This document shows, piece by piece, positions 17,613-27,740 of a stretch of 64,000 nt of DNA. Under the pieces are notes generated by a model. That model did not search any database. It was not told the DNA's origin and was given only the letters and a program-made list of their open reading frames with translations. Both the position numbers and the translations under genes were made by a program. Numbering within the stretch: the stretch's first letter is position 1; each line of letters opens with the position of its first letter. Origin of the DNA: Paenibacillus contaminans. GTDB taxonomy: Bacteria; Bacillota; Bacilli; Paenibacillales; NBRC-103111. Location of the stretch: NCBI RefSeq assembly GCF_003285015.1, contig NZ_QMFB01000011.1, positions 62,001 through 126,000 of the forward strand, written 5' to 3'.

Positions 17613-20375
17613 TTAAACGGCTTCCCCCGCCTCGGACTCTACCGAAACCTCGGTAACACGCGGGCTGTTGCCTCCATTGACGGCGCCCAGCGCCAGACGG
17701 TATTGCAGCCAACGGCCGGGCTGACGGACATGCTCCGCAAGCTGGCCGCTCGCGAACCATGTACCCGCCGTACCGTCGGGGCCTTGCCATTCCGCGCACT
17801 CCAGCTCCTCTCGGCTGTCCGCCATGCGCAGCTGCGCTTTCACCCAAGTCTTCGGCTGCAGCTCCGCTTCCCACGAGATGCGGGTTACCCGGTCCCCAAT
17901 CGGAAGCTCATGCGCGCTCGAAACATAAAGCTCCTCCGGACTGCGGTCGAGAATATTGCCCGGATCGACCGACATCATGCCGTGCGGGCCGATCGTCGGC
18001 AGCTTCGTCATCCGCTGCGGCGAGAAGCCTTCCGGACCGTTCCACATGATGAACGATTCGCCGACATGATCGCCGTAGGTTTTATGGTTGGCGATCGCCA
18101 GATCGACCCAGCCGTCCTCGTTGAAGTCGATCGCCATCGAGCCGCATGACGAATGCGTGAAAATACGCGTCCGATGCTCCGCGGTATAAACGCCTCCCGG
18201 CTGCCCCCAATACAAATAGGCGTCGATATCTCGCTCCCGCCCCGTGTTGTAGGACGTTGCGAAAATATCGAGGATGCCGTCCCGGTTGAAATCGGCGACC
18301 GTCAGCGAATTGGCCGTATGGGCCGGAAGCTGGGCGCGGCGCTCCTCACGGTAGCCCTCCGGGCCTCCCCAGTAGATGTAGACGTAGGACTCGTATCTTG
18401 CTTTTTTGCCTGGAACCAGATGTCCGCCCACGATCAGATCGAGCCAGCCGTTGCCCGTCAAGTCCGCCGCCTGCGCGCAAATGCCCCCGTCGCAATTGAG
18501 CTTCTGCGAGCGCTCCATCGAATAACCTTCAGGACCGCCCCACAAAATAAAGCTTTGGCCGAAAATTTGCGAGACGAACAAATCGAGCCAGCCGTCGTTA
18601 TTGAAGTCCGCGGCAAGCAGCCAGCGCGGCTCCCGGTAACCGACGCCGTCGGGATCGCTGTAGGAGCGGATTTCTTTGGTCGGTACATACTCCTTCAGAT
18701 TCGGGTCCATCATGATTCTTTGCGGATTTTCCGTATCGATACCGTTCGGCCCGCCCTTGAAAATAATCAGCTCCGGATTGCTGATACCGACGACCGCCAG
18801 ATCCAGATAACCGCTGCGGCGAAAATCGCCGACCGCGCTGCCGTGCGCGCGAATCGTAGGCAAAACCAGCTTATTGTCCGGATCAAAGCCGTTCTCCCCG
18901 CCCCAATACAGGAAAGAGCCGGGATCGAGATGCGGGGCGTTCTCCGCGCAGTTGGCGATAAATACGTCTCCCCAGCCGTCATCGTTGAAATCACAGCAGA
19001 TGGAATCGACGGCGGCCCACCCCGGAAATTCGATTCGCCGGTTTTCGTCAAAGCCGTCCGGCCCGCCAAGATACGCGTAAGCCGATACATCGCCTCTGAC
19101 CCTTCTGGAAATATGGTTGATAAAAATAAGCTGAGGAAGCGCTGCATCCGACGTTCGGCCGATCAGTCCCGTCTGCGCATCATGCGTAACGAGCCGAACC
19201 GGATCGGATGGCTCGGTATCGCGAGCATGCACGCGGTAAACTAACGATTCCGTCGTATTCATAATATCCGTTCGCCCCTGGCAAACGACAATCTCGGGCC
19301 TGCCGTCGCCGTCGAGGTCCGCGATGCAAAGATCGCGGGCGCTGACCGTAGGCAACCCGGTTCGTTCGCCCTTCTCGTAACCGGCAGAGCTTCCCCAGTA
19401 AATCCAGGAGAGCTCGTCTGCGTTCCGGTCTGCGCAGACCGCCAGTACGATGTCGTCAAAACCATCGCCGTCCAAATCGGCGGCTGCCGCGGATACGACG
19501 TCCCCGCAAGCGATGACAAGCGGCTCCCCAAAGCTGCGTTCCGTTTGGCAAGGGTAGAAACGAGCGGTATTTAGCTCCTGACGGAAGAGATACGGCCTGC
19601 CATCAAGCTCGATAATTTTGGGCGTCCAGCCTTCCACCGAAGTCATTAATCCGGCCGTCGTGCTGTCTTTCTGAACGAGCCCGACGTCTCCTCCGCCGAC
19701 CTGCGTGCAGGCTTCCAGCCGCAGTCCATTAGGGCCGCCCCATAAAACCAGTGGTTCCTTATCCTTCACCCGGACGTACAAATCGGCATAACCGTCACGG
19801 TTGATATCGCCCGCAGTCATATGCGTCGGTTCGATATCCAGCGTAACGCTGTCCGTATGGCGAAAGCCCTCGGCCGTCTGGTAATAGACGACAAGCTTCC
19901 CGCTGCTGGAGAAGGCGATGTCCGGAAGACCGTCTCCATTAAAATCACCGATCGCCGCCGCCCGGCAGTTCGGAACGGGCAGCTCTATTTTGTAACGCTC
20001 GCTAAGTCCCTCGGGAGAACCGTAATAAATAAAAGCCGTCACATCGTCATGCGTGCCGTTATGCTGGTTGGCGACAACCAGATCGTCATAGCCGTCGCCG
20101 TTCAGATCGCCGATCGCTCCATAGTAAGAACCGGCAGACGGCAATTCGATCCGTCCGTCCGGGCGGAACGGATTCGGGTAAACATAAACGGGCGGCCGCT
20201 CGTCCATATCCTGACTGTTTACGAACAAAGCGTCCGCATACCCATCCCGGTTTACGTCAAAACGAAAAATACGCTGCAGTACGCCTTTTCGGGACACATA
20301 AAGATTTTGCCCGCCATTTCCGAATGTCCCATCGGCAAAATCGTCAAAGCCCCGTTCTCTCCACACGTTTCCCAT
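17613..20375 (-). CDS. FG-GAP/VCBS repeat protein, paralogue 1
   Basis: A 920-residue beta-propeller-type protein made of about twelve FG-GAP repeats, recognisable by calcium-loop motifs such as DVNRDGYAD, DLNGDGYDD, DFNGDGLPD, DLDGDGFDD, DFNNDGWLD and DFNEDGWVD. One repeat, DFRRSGYLD, has lost its acidic residues. The last 120 residues form a separate beta-sandwich-like domain (WEAELQPKTWVKAQLR, AEWQGPDGTAGTW, LGAVNGGNSPRVTEV). There is no signal peptide or transmembrane segment, unusual for FG-GAP proteins. It starts at 20375 after GAGG and lies 68 bases downstream of the S-layer sialidase-like gene. A near-duplicate is at 37679-40438. FG-GAP folds mostly bind ligands or proteins; a role here is unknown. 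Confidence 0.88.
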   Translation of the reverse strand: MGNVWRERGFDDFADGTFGNGGQNLYVSRKGVLQRIFRFDVNRDGYADALFVNSQDMDERPPVYVYPNPFRPDGRIELPSAGSYYGAIGDLNGDGYDDLVVANQHNGTHDDVTAFIYYGSPEGLSERYKIELPVPNCRAAAIGDFNGDGLPDIAFSSSGKLVVYYQTAEGFRHTDSVTLDIEPTHMTAGDINRDGYADLYVRVKDKEPLVLWGGPNGLRLEACTQVGGGDVGLVQKDSTTAGLMTSVEGWTPKIIELDGRPYLFRQELNTARFYPCQTERSFGEPLVIACGDVVSAAAADLDGDGFDDIVLAVCADRNADELSWIYWGSSAGYEKGERTGLPTVSARDLCIADLDGDGRPEIVVCQGRTDIMNTTESLVYRVHARDTEPSDPVRLVTHDAQTGLIGRTSDAALPQLIFINHISRRVRGDVSAYAYLGGPDGFDENRRIEFPGWAAVDSICCDFNDDGWGDVFIANCAENAPHLDPGSFLYWGGENGFDPDNKLVLPTIRAHGSAVGDFRRSGYLDLAVVGISNPELIIFKGGPNGIDTENPQRIMMDPNLKEYVPTKEIRSYSDPDGVGYREPRWLLAADFNNDGWLDLFVSQIFGQSFILWGGPEGYSMERSQKLNCDGGICAQAADLTGNGWLDLIVGGHLVPGKKARYESYVYIYWGGPEGYREERRAQLPAHTANSLTVADFNRDGILDIFATSYNTGRERDIDAYLYWGQPGGVYTAEHRTRIFTHSSCGSMAIDFNEDGWVDLAIANHKTYGDHVGESFIMWNGPEGFSPQRMTKLPTIGPHGMMSVDPGNILDRSPEELYVSSAHELPIGDRVTRISWEAELQPKTWVKAQLRMADSREELECAEWQGPDGTAGTWFASGQLAEHVRQPGRWLQYRLALGAVNGGNSPRVTEVSVESEAGEAV

Positions 20376-20443
20376 TCTTCCTCGCCTCTCTTTTTGTATA
20401 TTGCCAGGGGCTGCCGGCTAACGGCACAACCCCTGGAGCAGGC

Positions 20444-23400
20444 TTATAGCTGTCCGATAAGCAGCAAAATCAGCTTGGCGCTTTCCGCACGCGTAGCGGT
20501 TCCGCTTGGTACGAAGCTTCCTTCGGCGCGCCCTTCGATCAGCTTCAGCTTGAAGGCTTTGCCGGCCGCTGACTGCGCCCATGAGCTAATTTGCTCCCGG
20601 TCTGCGAAAGCGGCTTCCCCTTCCGGTAAAGTCTCGCCCGTTTGTTTCTCGATGGCCCGGACGATCATAACCGCCATTTCTTCGCGTGTAACCGTACGGT
20701 TCGGCTCGAACGACTCTTCGCTCGTTCCTTGCACCAACCCGAGCGCATAGGCCGTCCGAACGGCTTCTGCATACCAGTCGCCGTTTTTCACATCGCGGAA
20801 CTGCGCTTGCGATGCTCCCGCATCAGGCTCGCCGCCAAGTCCCAGCGACCTGACGAGCAAAGCGGTCAGCTCCGCACGGGTCAACGCTTGATCCGGCGCG
20901 AATGTGCCGTCGGTCACTCCGTTCGCGATTTCCTTGAACGAGAGCTCTTGAATGATTGCATAAGCCCAGTGGCTTTCCGGTACGTCAAGATAGGTTTTCG
21001 TAAACTCGTAAACGCCGTACTTGCCTAAGCGGTTCACCTCTACCGTATAGCCGCCTAACGCGTAAGCTCCGCCGATCAGCAGGAACTTCCCTTTTTCGTC
21101 GACAAAATATATACCCGAGAGCTTCGGATTTTTCACGTTCAGCGCCGGAAGGGTGATGGTGACCGGCTCACTGAAAGTGTTCAACCGTTCGGTTTTGTTA
21201 TTTGCTCCGACCGCTTCGATCGACCATTCGAACATTTGACCGCCGGCAGCCAGATGAGGCTGGGTCGTGCTCGCGACCGGCTTGACTTTGACGAGAATTG
21301 AGCCTGTATTCCGCTCGCTTTCGGACAGCAATCCGGCAGTGTTTGCGAGTACGCCTGCGGGGATCTCCAGTTTCATGTCCCCAGTCTGTATAACAAGGAC
21401 TGCATCCGGTCCGATCAAGTCGGCCGCATTAACCGGCAGCGATACGCCTTCCTTGCCCGCTCCCAAAGTCACCGTAACCGCGCCGTTTTCCGGCTTAAGG
21501 TCTGCAGGCTTCACATTTACGATAGGGCTTGATGTCGGCGCCGGGGTTGACGTGCCTCCGCCGCTGCTGCCGCTATTGTTATTGCCGCTACCGCCGTCGC
21601 CGCCATTCCAGGCGGTCGTCACAACAATCGCAGCCGTCTTGAACGCCGACGACCCCGGCACGAATGCGGTAACCACGATCTCCCCGCTGTATGCAGGCGC
21701 TTGGAACTGCACCGTAAACCTACCGCCGGTGCCCGTTACCGCGCTAGGCGCGATGTTGCCTTTGGAGGCCGTCAAAAATACGGTCGCTCCCGACAGCGGC
21801 AAGCCTTCGACATCGTATACCGTTCCCGTTACCGTTATTGGCTGACCCTGCTGAACCGCGGCAGGCGTCGTAAGTGCAATGCTTGCAGCCGTCGGGTTCC
21901 ACTCCGTTTGGCTCAGCAGCCGGAACCGCTTGGAACGGACTGCCGTTTCATTTCCGGCAAGGTCGGCCGCACGAACATGCAAGTACCAATCGCCGGATAC
22001 GTCCGCACCGGTCTTGGTTAGGGCAGTGCCATTGGTAAATGTCTCCCAGCCTGTTGCTGGAGCTGTCTCGCTTTGCGACCACGCATACTCCAGCTTGGCT
22101 GCGTCGACTCCGCTCCAATCGTCACTCACCGTGACGACTGGCGAAGCCGCGTTTTGCCACGACTCATTGCCGTCCGGTTGGATAACAATAGTCGGCGGTG
22201 TTATATCTTCTTCCTCAATCGCCGCTACTTGAATCGCAGCCGTCTTGAACGCCGACGACCCCGGCACAAATGCGGTAACCACAATCTCCCCGCTGTAAGC
22301 AGGCGCTTGGAATTGCACCGTAAACCTACCGTCTGCGCCCGTTACCGCGCTAGGCGCGATGTTGCCTTTGGAGGCCGTCAAAAATACGGTCGCTCCCGAT
22401 AGCGGCAAGCCTTCGACATTGTATACCGTTCCCGTTACCGTTATTGGCTGACCCTGCTGAACTGCGGCAGGCGCCGTAAGTGCAATGCTTGCAGCCGTCG
22501 GGTTCCACTCCGTTTGGCTCAGCAACCGGAACCGCTTGGAACGGACTGCCGTTTCATTGCCGGCAAGGTCGGCCGCACGAACATGCAAATACCAATCGCC
22601 GGATACATCCGCACCGGTCTTGGTTAAAGCAGTGCCGTTGGCAAATACCTCCCAGCCTGCTGCCGGAGCTGTCTCGCTTTGCGACCACACATACTCCAGC
22701 TTGGCTGCATCGACTCCGCTCCAATCATCGCTCACCATGACGACAGACGATGCCGCGTTTTGCCACGACTCATTGCCGTCCGGTTGGAACGCGACCGCAG
22801 GGGCCGTCATATCTTGGCCCTCGAGCGCCGCTTCCTCGGACCCGACCGTACCCGCGAGCGGGAGTGCCAAGGTTTTGTCTTGAATCATCACTTCGTCGAT
22901 AAAAACATTCGTCCCTGCTCCGAGTCCGGAGGAGAGCATCAGGTGATTGATCGTTTTGCCCGGATGCGCGTCCGCGATCGCCCCTTTGAAAACACCGTTC
23001 ACATAAACATCCGCCGAAGCTGCGTCCAAATCATAGTCGATTTTGATAGCGTTCCACTCGTTTGGAGCCAATACAGTCGGCGTCGGCAGCTCGTGGAACA
23101 CGACCGGCGCGCTTTGATCCGTAATGACCGTCATGATTTCCTGGAGCGGTGCCCCGAACGTAAACCCGGTATCCGAATAGCTCTGATGAACCTTTATATA
23201 CCGGGCGGAAACGGATAGGCTCTCCAAGCCGATCGTTATGTTGCCGTCCGTTTTGTCGTATGACCAGCCGTCGACCCGGGTCCAATCGCCCTTGTTCGAG
23301 TTGCTGATATATACCTCAAGATTTTCCTTGTTGATCCGGTTTCCGAGTACGCCCCCCGCTTGCGGCTTGTTGTACTGTTTGCTGTCCGTCAGTTTAATGG

Positions 23401-25942
23401 CGTTAATCTTCGTATAACGGCCAAGATCGGCGCCGACGCTTCTATTCACATAATCCAATGCGAATGAACCCATATCGCCGATCGAGATCAGATTGCCCCT
23501 CGTCGGATCGGTATCCGGATTAACAAAACCCACTTTCGTATCCGTAGTTGAAGAATCGGTAGCGGTATCCGTGTATTTGAGCTTTCCGTCAGCCGCGACC
23601 TGCAAAATGAATCCCGCGCCGAGCGCATTCCAGTTTTGCGAGAAGCCTTCCTGCAGCGAAACGTACAGCTCATTCGCAAAGCTGGCTCCGTAAACGGAAA
23701 ACTGCACGCTTGCCTTACGGGCGGCCGGGAACAGTCTCGAGGCTGCCGTTCTTTTTTTGTCGTTCACCGTATCGTTTAGTTGAAGAGAACGCTTTCCTTG
23801 CTTGGCAAAAATATTGCTTGTCGTAACCACGCCGGAATCGGTCGATTTCCACCAATAATCGTTGGCCAGTCTGCTTCCGTTATCCGTGGCGACTGCCTGC
23901 TTTTCGTACTCGAAGTCGTCCAGCGCGCCATGACTGGAACGCAAATAACGGTCGAAATCTTCGATCAATAGCGAGTATACGCCGTTCGGCCCGGACCAAG
24001 AAAACAGCCATTCATCTTCACCCGCCGGCACTTTGTCGGCTTGTACGACCGTTCTGGCCTCATTGCCGTTCAGCCATCCCGGATTGGACAGCTTCGTACG
24101 GCCCAGGACATCTCGGTATCCTTGCCAGGTTGCCGTTTCGTCATTGCTGTAGGCGACGGTCAGATTGTTGCGGTGATAGCTGCCGCCCCCCATCGCATTA
24201 TGTCCGGACCAAGTAAGCAGGATATCGTTATTCCCGTCCCGGATCATGCCCGGGAACGTATTCGTGCTCATAACATCGCTGTTTACGACCGGCGACCATG
24301 TGCTCCCATGGTCGGTCGAGGAGCTCGTACCCAAGTAAAACAAATCCGCTCGCTGCTGGCGCATATACGTTTTCACGGTGCCGTCGCCCAGCTCGATGAC
24401 GGCGACCTCCGTAACGCCTCCTTCTCCGCCGACCGAAGGGATTGAAAGCTCAGTGACGCTTTTATGCCAGCTTGCCCCGTCATCATCCGAATACAGGAAA
24501 CCGACGCCGAACGTGCCGTCGTCCCCGATCACATATGAGAACGGCTCAAGCAGCCTGCCTGTGCTCAATCGGATCGGATTCGTATACGAAAGCAAATAAT
24601 GAATCGGGTGGCCCGACGCCGTTTCGATTCCAGTAATTTGCTGCGGCGTGCCGAACATCGGCTTTTTCCCGTTAAAACCCGTCGATTTCACGAAGTACAT
24701 GTCGTTGCGGCATACGTTTATATCGAGACAAGTGCTGCCGCCGGTCCATACGCCAAAGTAATAATGGACCCCGAAAAATAAATACACCTCTCCCGTAACG
24801 TCATCCACATATGCGCCGCCCGGGAACTCGTACTTGCCTGAATTGCTCACCGGTGTGACGAGCTTTTCCGGGTTCGTCCAGTTTTTGCCCCCGTCATAGG
24901 AATATTTGGCGGTAACTCCTTTGTCGTTTGATCCTGCAAGAATCATCAAGGTGCCGTCTTTCAGCCTTAGCGGCTTAACCTCCCCGTCTTGAGCGACGAG
25001 CGTCTTGTTGCCGTATTCGACCTGCAGCGCCTCCTGTGCATGCCCCCGGAAAGCAGCCTTAGGGTTGCCATATGCGAAGTAAACGGTTTCACTCCCCGCT
25101 GCTTGAAGCTGAGGAATACGGACGAAGAAGCCGTTGTCGTCCATATAGTAGTGGAGCTCTTTGCCGCCGGCATCCGCAAACCGCACGTCTCGGTAATCAG
25201 CCTCCAGTTTGCCCGCTGCGATCAGCTCCTCGGTGCCGAGTCCCGCTTTGGTCAAGTAAACGGCTCTGTCATAAAGCGCTTCGCTATTCGGATTGCTTAC
25301 CGTTACCGGCTTGCGGTATTTCCAGCTCTGTCCTCCTCCCGCCGTGAAACGCCCCGGAGGTAAGCGGTATGCCTTGATCATGTCCTGCAAATTGTCCGCA
25401 TAAAAGGTGCCCGCCGTATCGTCAAAATGATTATGGACTTTTACATAACGCGCCGATTCTGAAAAATTGTACAAAATGGCCTTGTTGCCGATTTTGACGA
25501 AATCCCAGTCCTTCACTTTGACATAAGTCAAGTTGTCATCGCTGATATACAGCGACAGGTCGGCTTTCTCGACTCGGTTGCTCGCCTCTTCGACCTCGAG
25601 CTCAATCGTATTAAAGGTCGTTTTGGAGCCGAGGTCGATGCCGATGCTGCGGTATCCATAATCCAGCTGGAATCCGTAGAGATAACCGAATCCGCTTAGC
25701 TGCCCTGCTGCCGGATTCATGTCCCTCTCCGTATAACCGGCCACCGCCGGAAGCGCCGGACCGTTATCGTATACGGAGCCGTACACCGATTGCGAAACGT
25801 CCTCCGCTCCCGCACCGTTCCCTCCGCCCGTCTGCTCAGCCGCAGCCGAAGCTTCCGGAACCAGCATGGCTAAAACCAGAAGCGCACAAACGAATAATTG
25901 GAGCTTGCGAAATATTTTACGCACAGGCCAATAACCAGCCAT
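20444..25942 (-). CDS. S-layer-anchored sialidase-like protein with DUF2341 and Ig-like domains
   Basis: A secreted multidomain protein of 1832 residues. A signal peptide (FRKLQLFVCALLVLAML...EASA) is followed by a DUF2341 segment (VSNPNSEALYDRAVYL, ETVYFAYGNPKAAFRG), a six-bladed BNR/sialidase-like region with Asp-box motifs (YSYDGGKNW, YSDDDGASW, SSTDHGSTW), carbohydrate-binding-like sandwiches (repeated SARYIKVH), a duplicated pair of Ig-like modules of 202 residues each, and three C-terminal SLH repeats (ESHWAYAIIQELSFKEI, DWYAEAVRTAYALGLV, SSWAQSAAGKAFKLKL) that bind the cell wall. The start at 25942 is chosen for its AGGAGG site; the frame extends eight codons further. It probably acts on complex glycans at the cell surface. 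Confidence 0.9.
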   Translation of the reverse strand: MAGYWPVRKIFRKLQLFVCALLVLAMLVPEASAAAEQTGGGNGAGAEDVSQSVYGSVYDNGPALPAVAGYTERDMNPAAGQLSGFGYLYGFQLDYGYRSIGIDLGSKTTFNTIELEVEEASNRVEKADLSLYISDDNLTYVKVKDWDFVKIGNKAILYNFSESARYVKVHNHFDDTAGTFYADNLQDMIKAYRLPPGRFTAGGGQSWKYRKPVTVSNPNSEALYDRAVYLTKAGLGTEELIAAGKLEADYRDVRFADAGGKELHYYMDDNGFFVRIPQLQAAGSETVYFAYGNPKAAFRGHAQEALQVEYGNKTLVAQDGEVKPLRLKDGTLMILAGSNDKGVTAKYSYDGGKNWTNPEKLVTPVSNSGKYEFPGGAYVDDVTGEVYLFFGVHYYFGVWTGGSTCLDINVCRNDMYFVKSTGFNGKKPMFGTPQQITGIETASGHPIHYLLSYTNPIRLSTGRLLEPFSYVIGDDGTFGVGFLYSDDDGASWHKSVTELSIPSVGGEGGVTEVAVIELGDGTVKTYMRQQRADLFYLGTSSSTDHGSTWSPVVNSDVMSTNTFPGMIRDGNNDILLTWSGHNAMGGGSYHRNNLTVAYSNDETATWQGYRDVLGRTKLSNPGWLNGNEARTVVQADKVPAGEDEWLFSWSGPNGVYSLLIEDFDRYLRSSHGALDDFEYEKQAVATDNGSRLANDYWWKSTDSGVVTTSNIFAKQGKRSLQLNDTVNDKKRTAASRLFPAARKASVQFSVYGASFANELYVSLQEGFSQNWNALGAGFILQVAADGKLKYTDTATDSSTTDTKVGFVNPDTDPTRGNLISIGDMGSFALDYVNRSVGADLGRYTKINAIKLTDSKQYNKPQAGGVLGNRINKENLEVYISNSNKGDWTRVDGWSYDKTDGNITIGLESLSVSARYIKVHQSYSDTGFTFGAPLQEIMTVITDQSAPVVFHELPTPTVLAPNEWNAIKIDYDLDAASADVYVNGVFKGAIADAHPGKTINHLMLSSGLGAGTNVFIDEVMIQDKTLALPLAGTVGSEEAALEGQDMTAPAVAFQPDGNESWQNAASSVVMVSDDWSGVDAAKLEYVWSQSETAPAAGWEVFANGTALTKTGADVSGDWYLHVRAADLAGNETAVRSKRFRLLSQTEWNPTAASIALTAPAAVQQGQPITVTGTVYNVEGLPLSGATVFLTASKGNIAPSAVTGADGRFTVQFQAPAYSGEIVVTAFVPGSSAFKTAAIQVAAIEEEDITPPTIVIQPDGNESWQNAASPVVTVSDDWSGVDAAKLEYAWSQSETAPATGWETFTNGTALTKTGADVSGDWYLHVRAADLAGNETAVRSKRFRLLSQTEWNPTAASIALTTPAAVQQGQPITVTGTVYDVEGLPLSGATVFLTASKGNIAPSAVTGTGGRFTVQFQAPAYSGEIVVTAFVPGSSAFKTAAIVVTTAWNGGDGGSGNNNSGSSGGGTSTPAPTSSPIVNVKPADLKPENGAVTVTLGAGKEGVSLPVNAADLIGPDAVLVIQTGDMKLEIPAGVLANTAGLLSESERNTGSILVKVKPVASTTQPHLAAGGQMFEWSIEAVGANNKTERLNTFSEPVTITLPALNVKNPKLSGIYFVDEKGKFLLIGGAYALGGYTVEVNRLGKYGVYEFTKTYLDVPESHWAYAIIQELSFKEIANGVTDGTFAPDQALTRAELTALLVRSLGLGGEPDAGASQAQFRDVKNGDWYAEAVRTAYALGLVQGTSEESFEPNRTVTREEMAVMIVRAIEKQTGETLPEGEAAFADREQISSWAQSAAGKAFKLKLIEGRAEGSFVPSGTATRAESAKLILLLIGQL
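21627..22790 (-). repeat. 606-base tandem duplication inside the S-layer sialidase-like gene
   Basis: Two units, beginning near 21627 and 22233, are almost identical over about 560 bases. Each encodes a QPDGNESWQNAAS...RSKRFRLLS module plus a PAAVQQGQPITVTGTV...SSAFKTAAI module. The high identity suggests recent duplication or ongoing homogenisation. Confidence 0.9.
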
Positions 25943-25971
25943 TATCCATCCTCCTCTTTTTACCATTACTT

Positions 25972-25985
25972 TGGATGCGTTTACA
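25972..25985 (-). promoter_or_regulatory. cre-like site upstream of the S-layer sialidase-like gene
   Basis: TGTAAACGCATCCA (minus strand) fits 12 of 14 positions of the CcpA consensus TGWAANCGNTNWCA and lies 30-43 bases before the start codon, where binding would block transcription. Confidence 0.45.
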
Positions 25986-26164
25986 TTTCCTTCGACCCTA
26001 CATGCCTCATTCGCTCATCAAGCCCCCCTCTTCTTCTCCGAGGAATATCGGACTTCATTCATTTCCCCTCAAAGTATAAAAGCAGTCCCCTGCCCGGCAA
26101 ACCCCGGAATGTGCAGAACATTCCCCGGGAATTTGCAGACGATCGATTACAAGCTCCCTCCTCA

Positions 26165-26390
26165 CTCGTCGCTTGCATGCGCTGCAGTCCGATTTGGCCG
26201 AATTGGAATCGAGTCCGTATTCATCGCCTCGCCCTCAGTCCGAAAATGCCCACTTGAAGCGACGTTTTGGCTCGGCACGCCGGTAAATCCATTCTCCAAG
26301 CAGGCGAATTCGGACTACAGCTTAAGGGGAAGCTCGATTCCTTGCTCCAAGCAGGCAAATTCGGACTGCAGCGTACGGAGGGGCTCTTTG
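26165..26390 (+). repeat. interspersed repeat R2, copy 2
   Basis: CTCGTCGCTTGCATGCGCTGCAG, GGAATCGAGTC, CAGTCCGAAAATGCCC and two CTCCAAGCAGGCGAATTCGG-type units are present in the same order and orientation as in copies near 9301, 37059 and 48711. Confidence 0.75.
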
Positions 26391-26432
26391 GCAGGCTTCT
26401 CGATTTCGTTCCTTTGCTCAGGCGTTAGGGAG

Positions 26433-26700
26433 TTTTAACGGAAGCTGCAGCCCTTATCCTGTTTGAAAAGGCCATTTCCCCAATCTAACGGAAGTGTCTT
26501 CCCTTATTAAACGGTTTTCTTGTAAAAGGGTACCAATCGATCACCAATAGCGGCGCTCCGTTCCGTTAACATTTCAAAACCGCCTTTTCCGTCAAAATAG
26601 AGGCAGTGGCTTCCGTTATCGAAGCAAGCCCGATTTTCGAACCCAACCGAATAGGAAGGCTGCCCCTGTCGTTATCAAACGGAGCAAGTGTCATCGCTTA
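26433..26700. repeat. interspersed repeat R4 (AACGGAAG modules)
   Basis: Short modules AACGGAAGCTGCAGCCC, TAACGGAAGTGTCTTCCC and their inverse TGGCTTCCGTTA alternate through this stretch, which otherwise shows no gene. No second location in the window has the same density. Confidence 0.5.
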
Positions 26701-26754
26701 CGAAATCTATCGGTTAAGAGCTGAAAGGCTGCTAGCGATCGCGCATTTTCGTAA

Positions 26755-26815
26755 AAAAACGGCTTCGCCGTCTTAAACGATTTCGAAGAAAGCGACTTCG
26801 TAAGCATGAGCTGGG
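26755..26815. repeat. interspersed repeat R1, partial copy
   Basis: AAACGGCTTCGCCGTC, followed by TTAAACGATTTCGAAGAAAGCGACTTCGTAAGCATGAGC, is the R1 sequence found near 2767, 17443, 31032 and 37364. Confidence 0.6.
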
Positions 26816-26825
26816 ACTCACCAAC

Positions 26826-26874
26826 AAAAAGGCCGGCCGCTCCCAGCTTTACAGCTGGAAACGACCGGCCTTTT
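26826..26874. terminator. Rho-independent terminator
   Basis: GGCCGGCCG/TCCCAGC pairs with GCTGGAAACGACCGGCC as a long hairpin, flanked by AAAAA on the left and TTTT on the right. It probably ends the transcript of the small conserved gene at 27032-27439. Confidence 0.75.
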
Positions 26875-26982
26875 CAGGTCGAACGGATGGCTTACAGCGC
26901 CTCTCCGCTTATTTAATTTACTCCTCTATCCGACAGCTGATAGGCGCAGCATCCGCATTCGGATCGAGTCCTTAGCCTTTTT

Positions 26983-27014
26983 TCTTCACGCGAAGCTCCC
27001 GGCACGCGGTGCTT
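26983..27014. repeat. palindromic repeat R5, copy 2
   Basis: CACGCGAAGCTCCCGGCACGCGGTGCTTGGCGTCAC matches the R5 hairpin sequence near 9588, 46275 and 63913. It directly abuts the 3' end of the small conserved gene. Confidence 0.45.
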
Positions 27015-27031
27015 GGCGTCACTTGCCGGCC

Positions 27032-27439
27032 CTACAAAGCTCTCATCCGGTTATTCCGCGGATTGTGCTCCACCTCGGCGAGCCCGATCTCTTCGAGGAG
27101 CGGAGGCACATACATGCCGAAACGGCCGCGAAAGCCTTTTTTCAAGCCGTACCAGCCGCCTACAGGGTTATTTTCGGAACGGCCCCATGCTTCCACCGTG
27201 CCTTCTTTGGCAGGCTTCTGCTCGTCCGCGCTGCCAAGCTCCATCCAATCCCCATGCGCTTTAAGCATCGCATGCAGATCGGCAATGCAGCGGTAATCGT
27301 AATGGAGAACGGTTTTGCCCACCGTGCAAACCAAAATGTTTTTGCCGTCTTTCTCGTCTTTATACATTTCGAAGTCGGAAGATTGAGGCGGCGTCTTCAA
27401 CTGCCACGGGTTTTCCTTCGTTCCTTTTGCTGCGGACAT
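27032..27439 (-). CDS. conserved hypothetical protein (probably DUF6855)
   Basis: A 135-residue soluble protein. I recognise the pattern (KGTKENPWQLKTPP near the start, MYKDEKDGKNILVCTVGKT, HGDWMELGSADEQKPAKEG, GRFGMYVPPLLEEIGLAEVEHNPRNNRMRAL at the end) as a widely conserved uncharacterised bacterial family, which I believe is DUF6855, though the number cannot be checked here. No catalytic motif is evident. The start at 27439 follows GAAGGAGCG by eight bases; the frame continues 14 codons upstream without a better site. It stands alone between repeat-rich gaps. Confidence 0.8.
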   Translation of the reverse strand: MSAAKGTKENPWQLKTPPQSSDFEMYKDEKDGKNILVCTVGKTVLHYDYRCIADLHAMLKAHGDWMELGSADEQKPAKEGTVEAWGRSENNPVGGWYGLKKGFRGRFGMYVPPLLEEIGLAEVEHNPRNNRMRAL

Positions 27440-27740
27440 GTCATCGCTCCTTCGACAATATAACTCCCTCGTATTATACATTATTTATTTGGGGCGACAA
27501 ATCGTCCTCCTCTCTTCCAAATATAGCTTCCCTTCAGGCTTCCTCTTAATACAGGAAAAGCCGTTGGCGGCATCAAGCAGCATTTCAACTCTTTTACTAT
27601 AGATTTGATAAGGGGCGTAAGGTTTTTGATTGTGTAGCGGATAGCCGTCGCCATCAATCCGAAAACTTCAGAGCTGCAGATACATACTCCAGCCCCTGAC
27701 GACTTGTGTCCTTAAGACTAGCAAGGAATAGGCTACTGTT

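Noticed and set aside
18153..20750. Long plus-strand frames opposite the FG-GAP and S-layer genes
   Set aside because: GC-biased codon positions keep the antisense frame open. The same happens opposite the second FG-GAP gene, and the products lack any domain.
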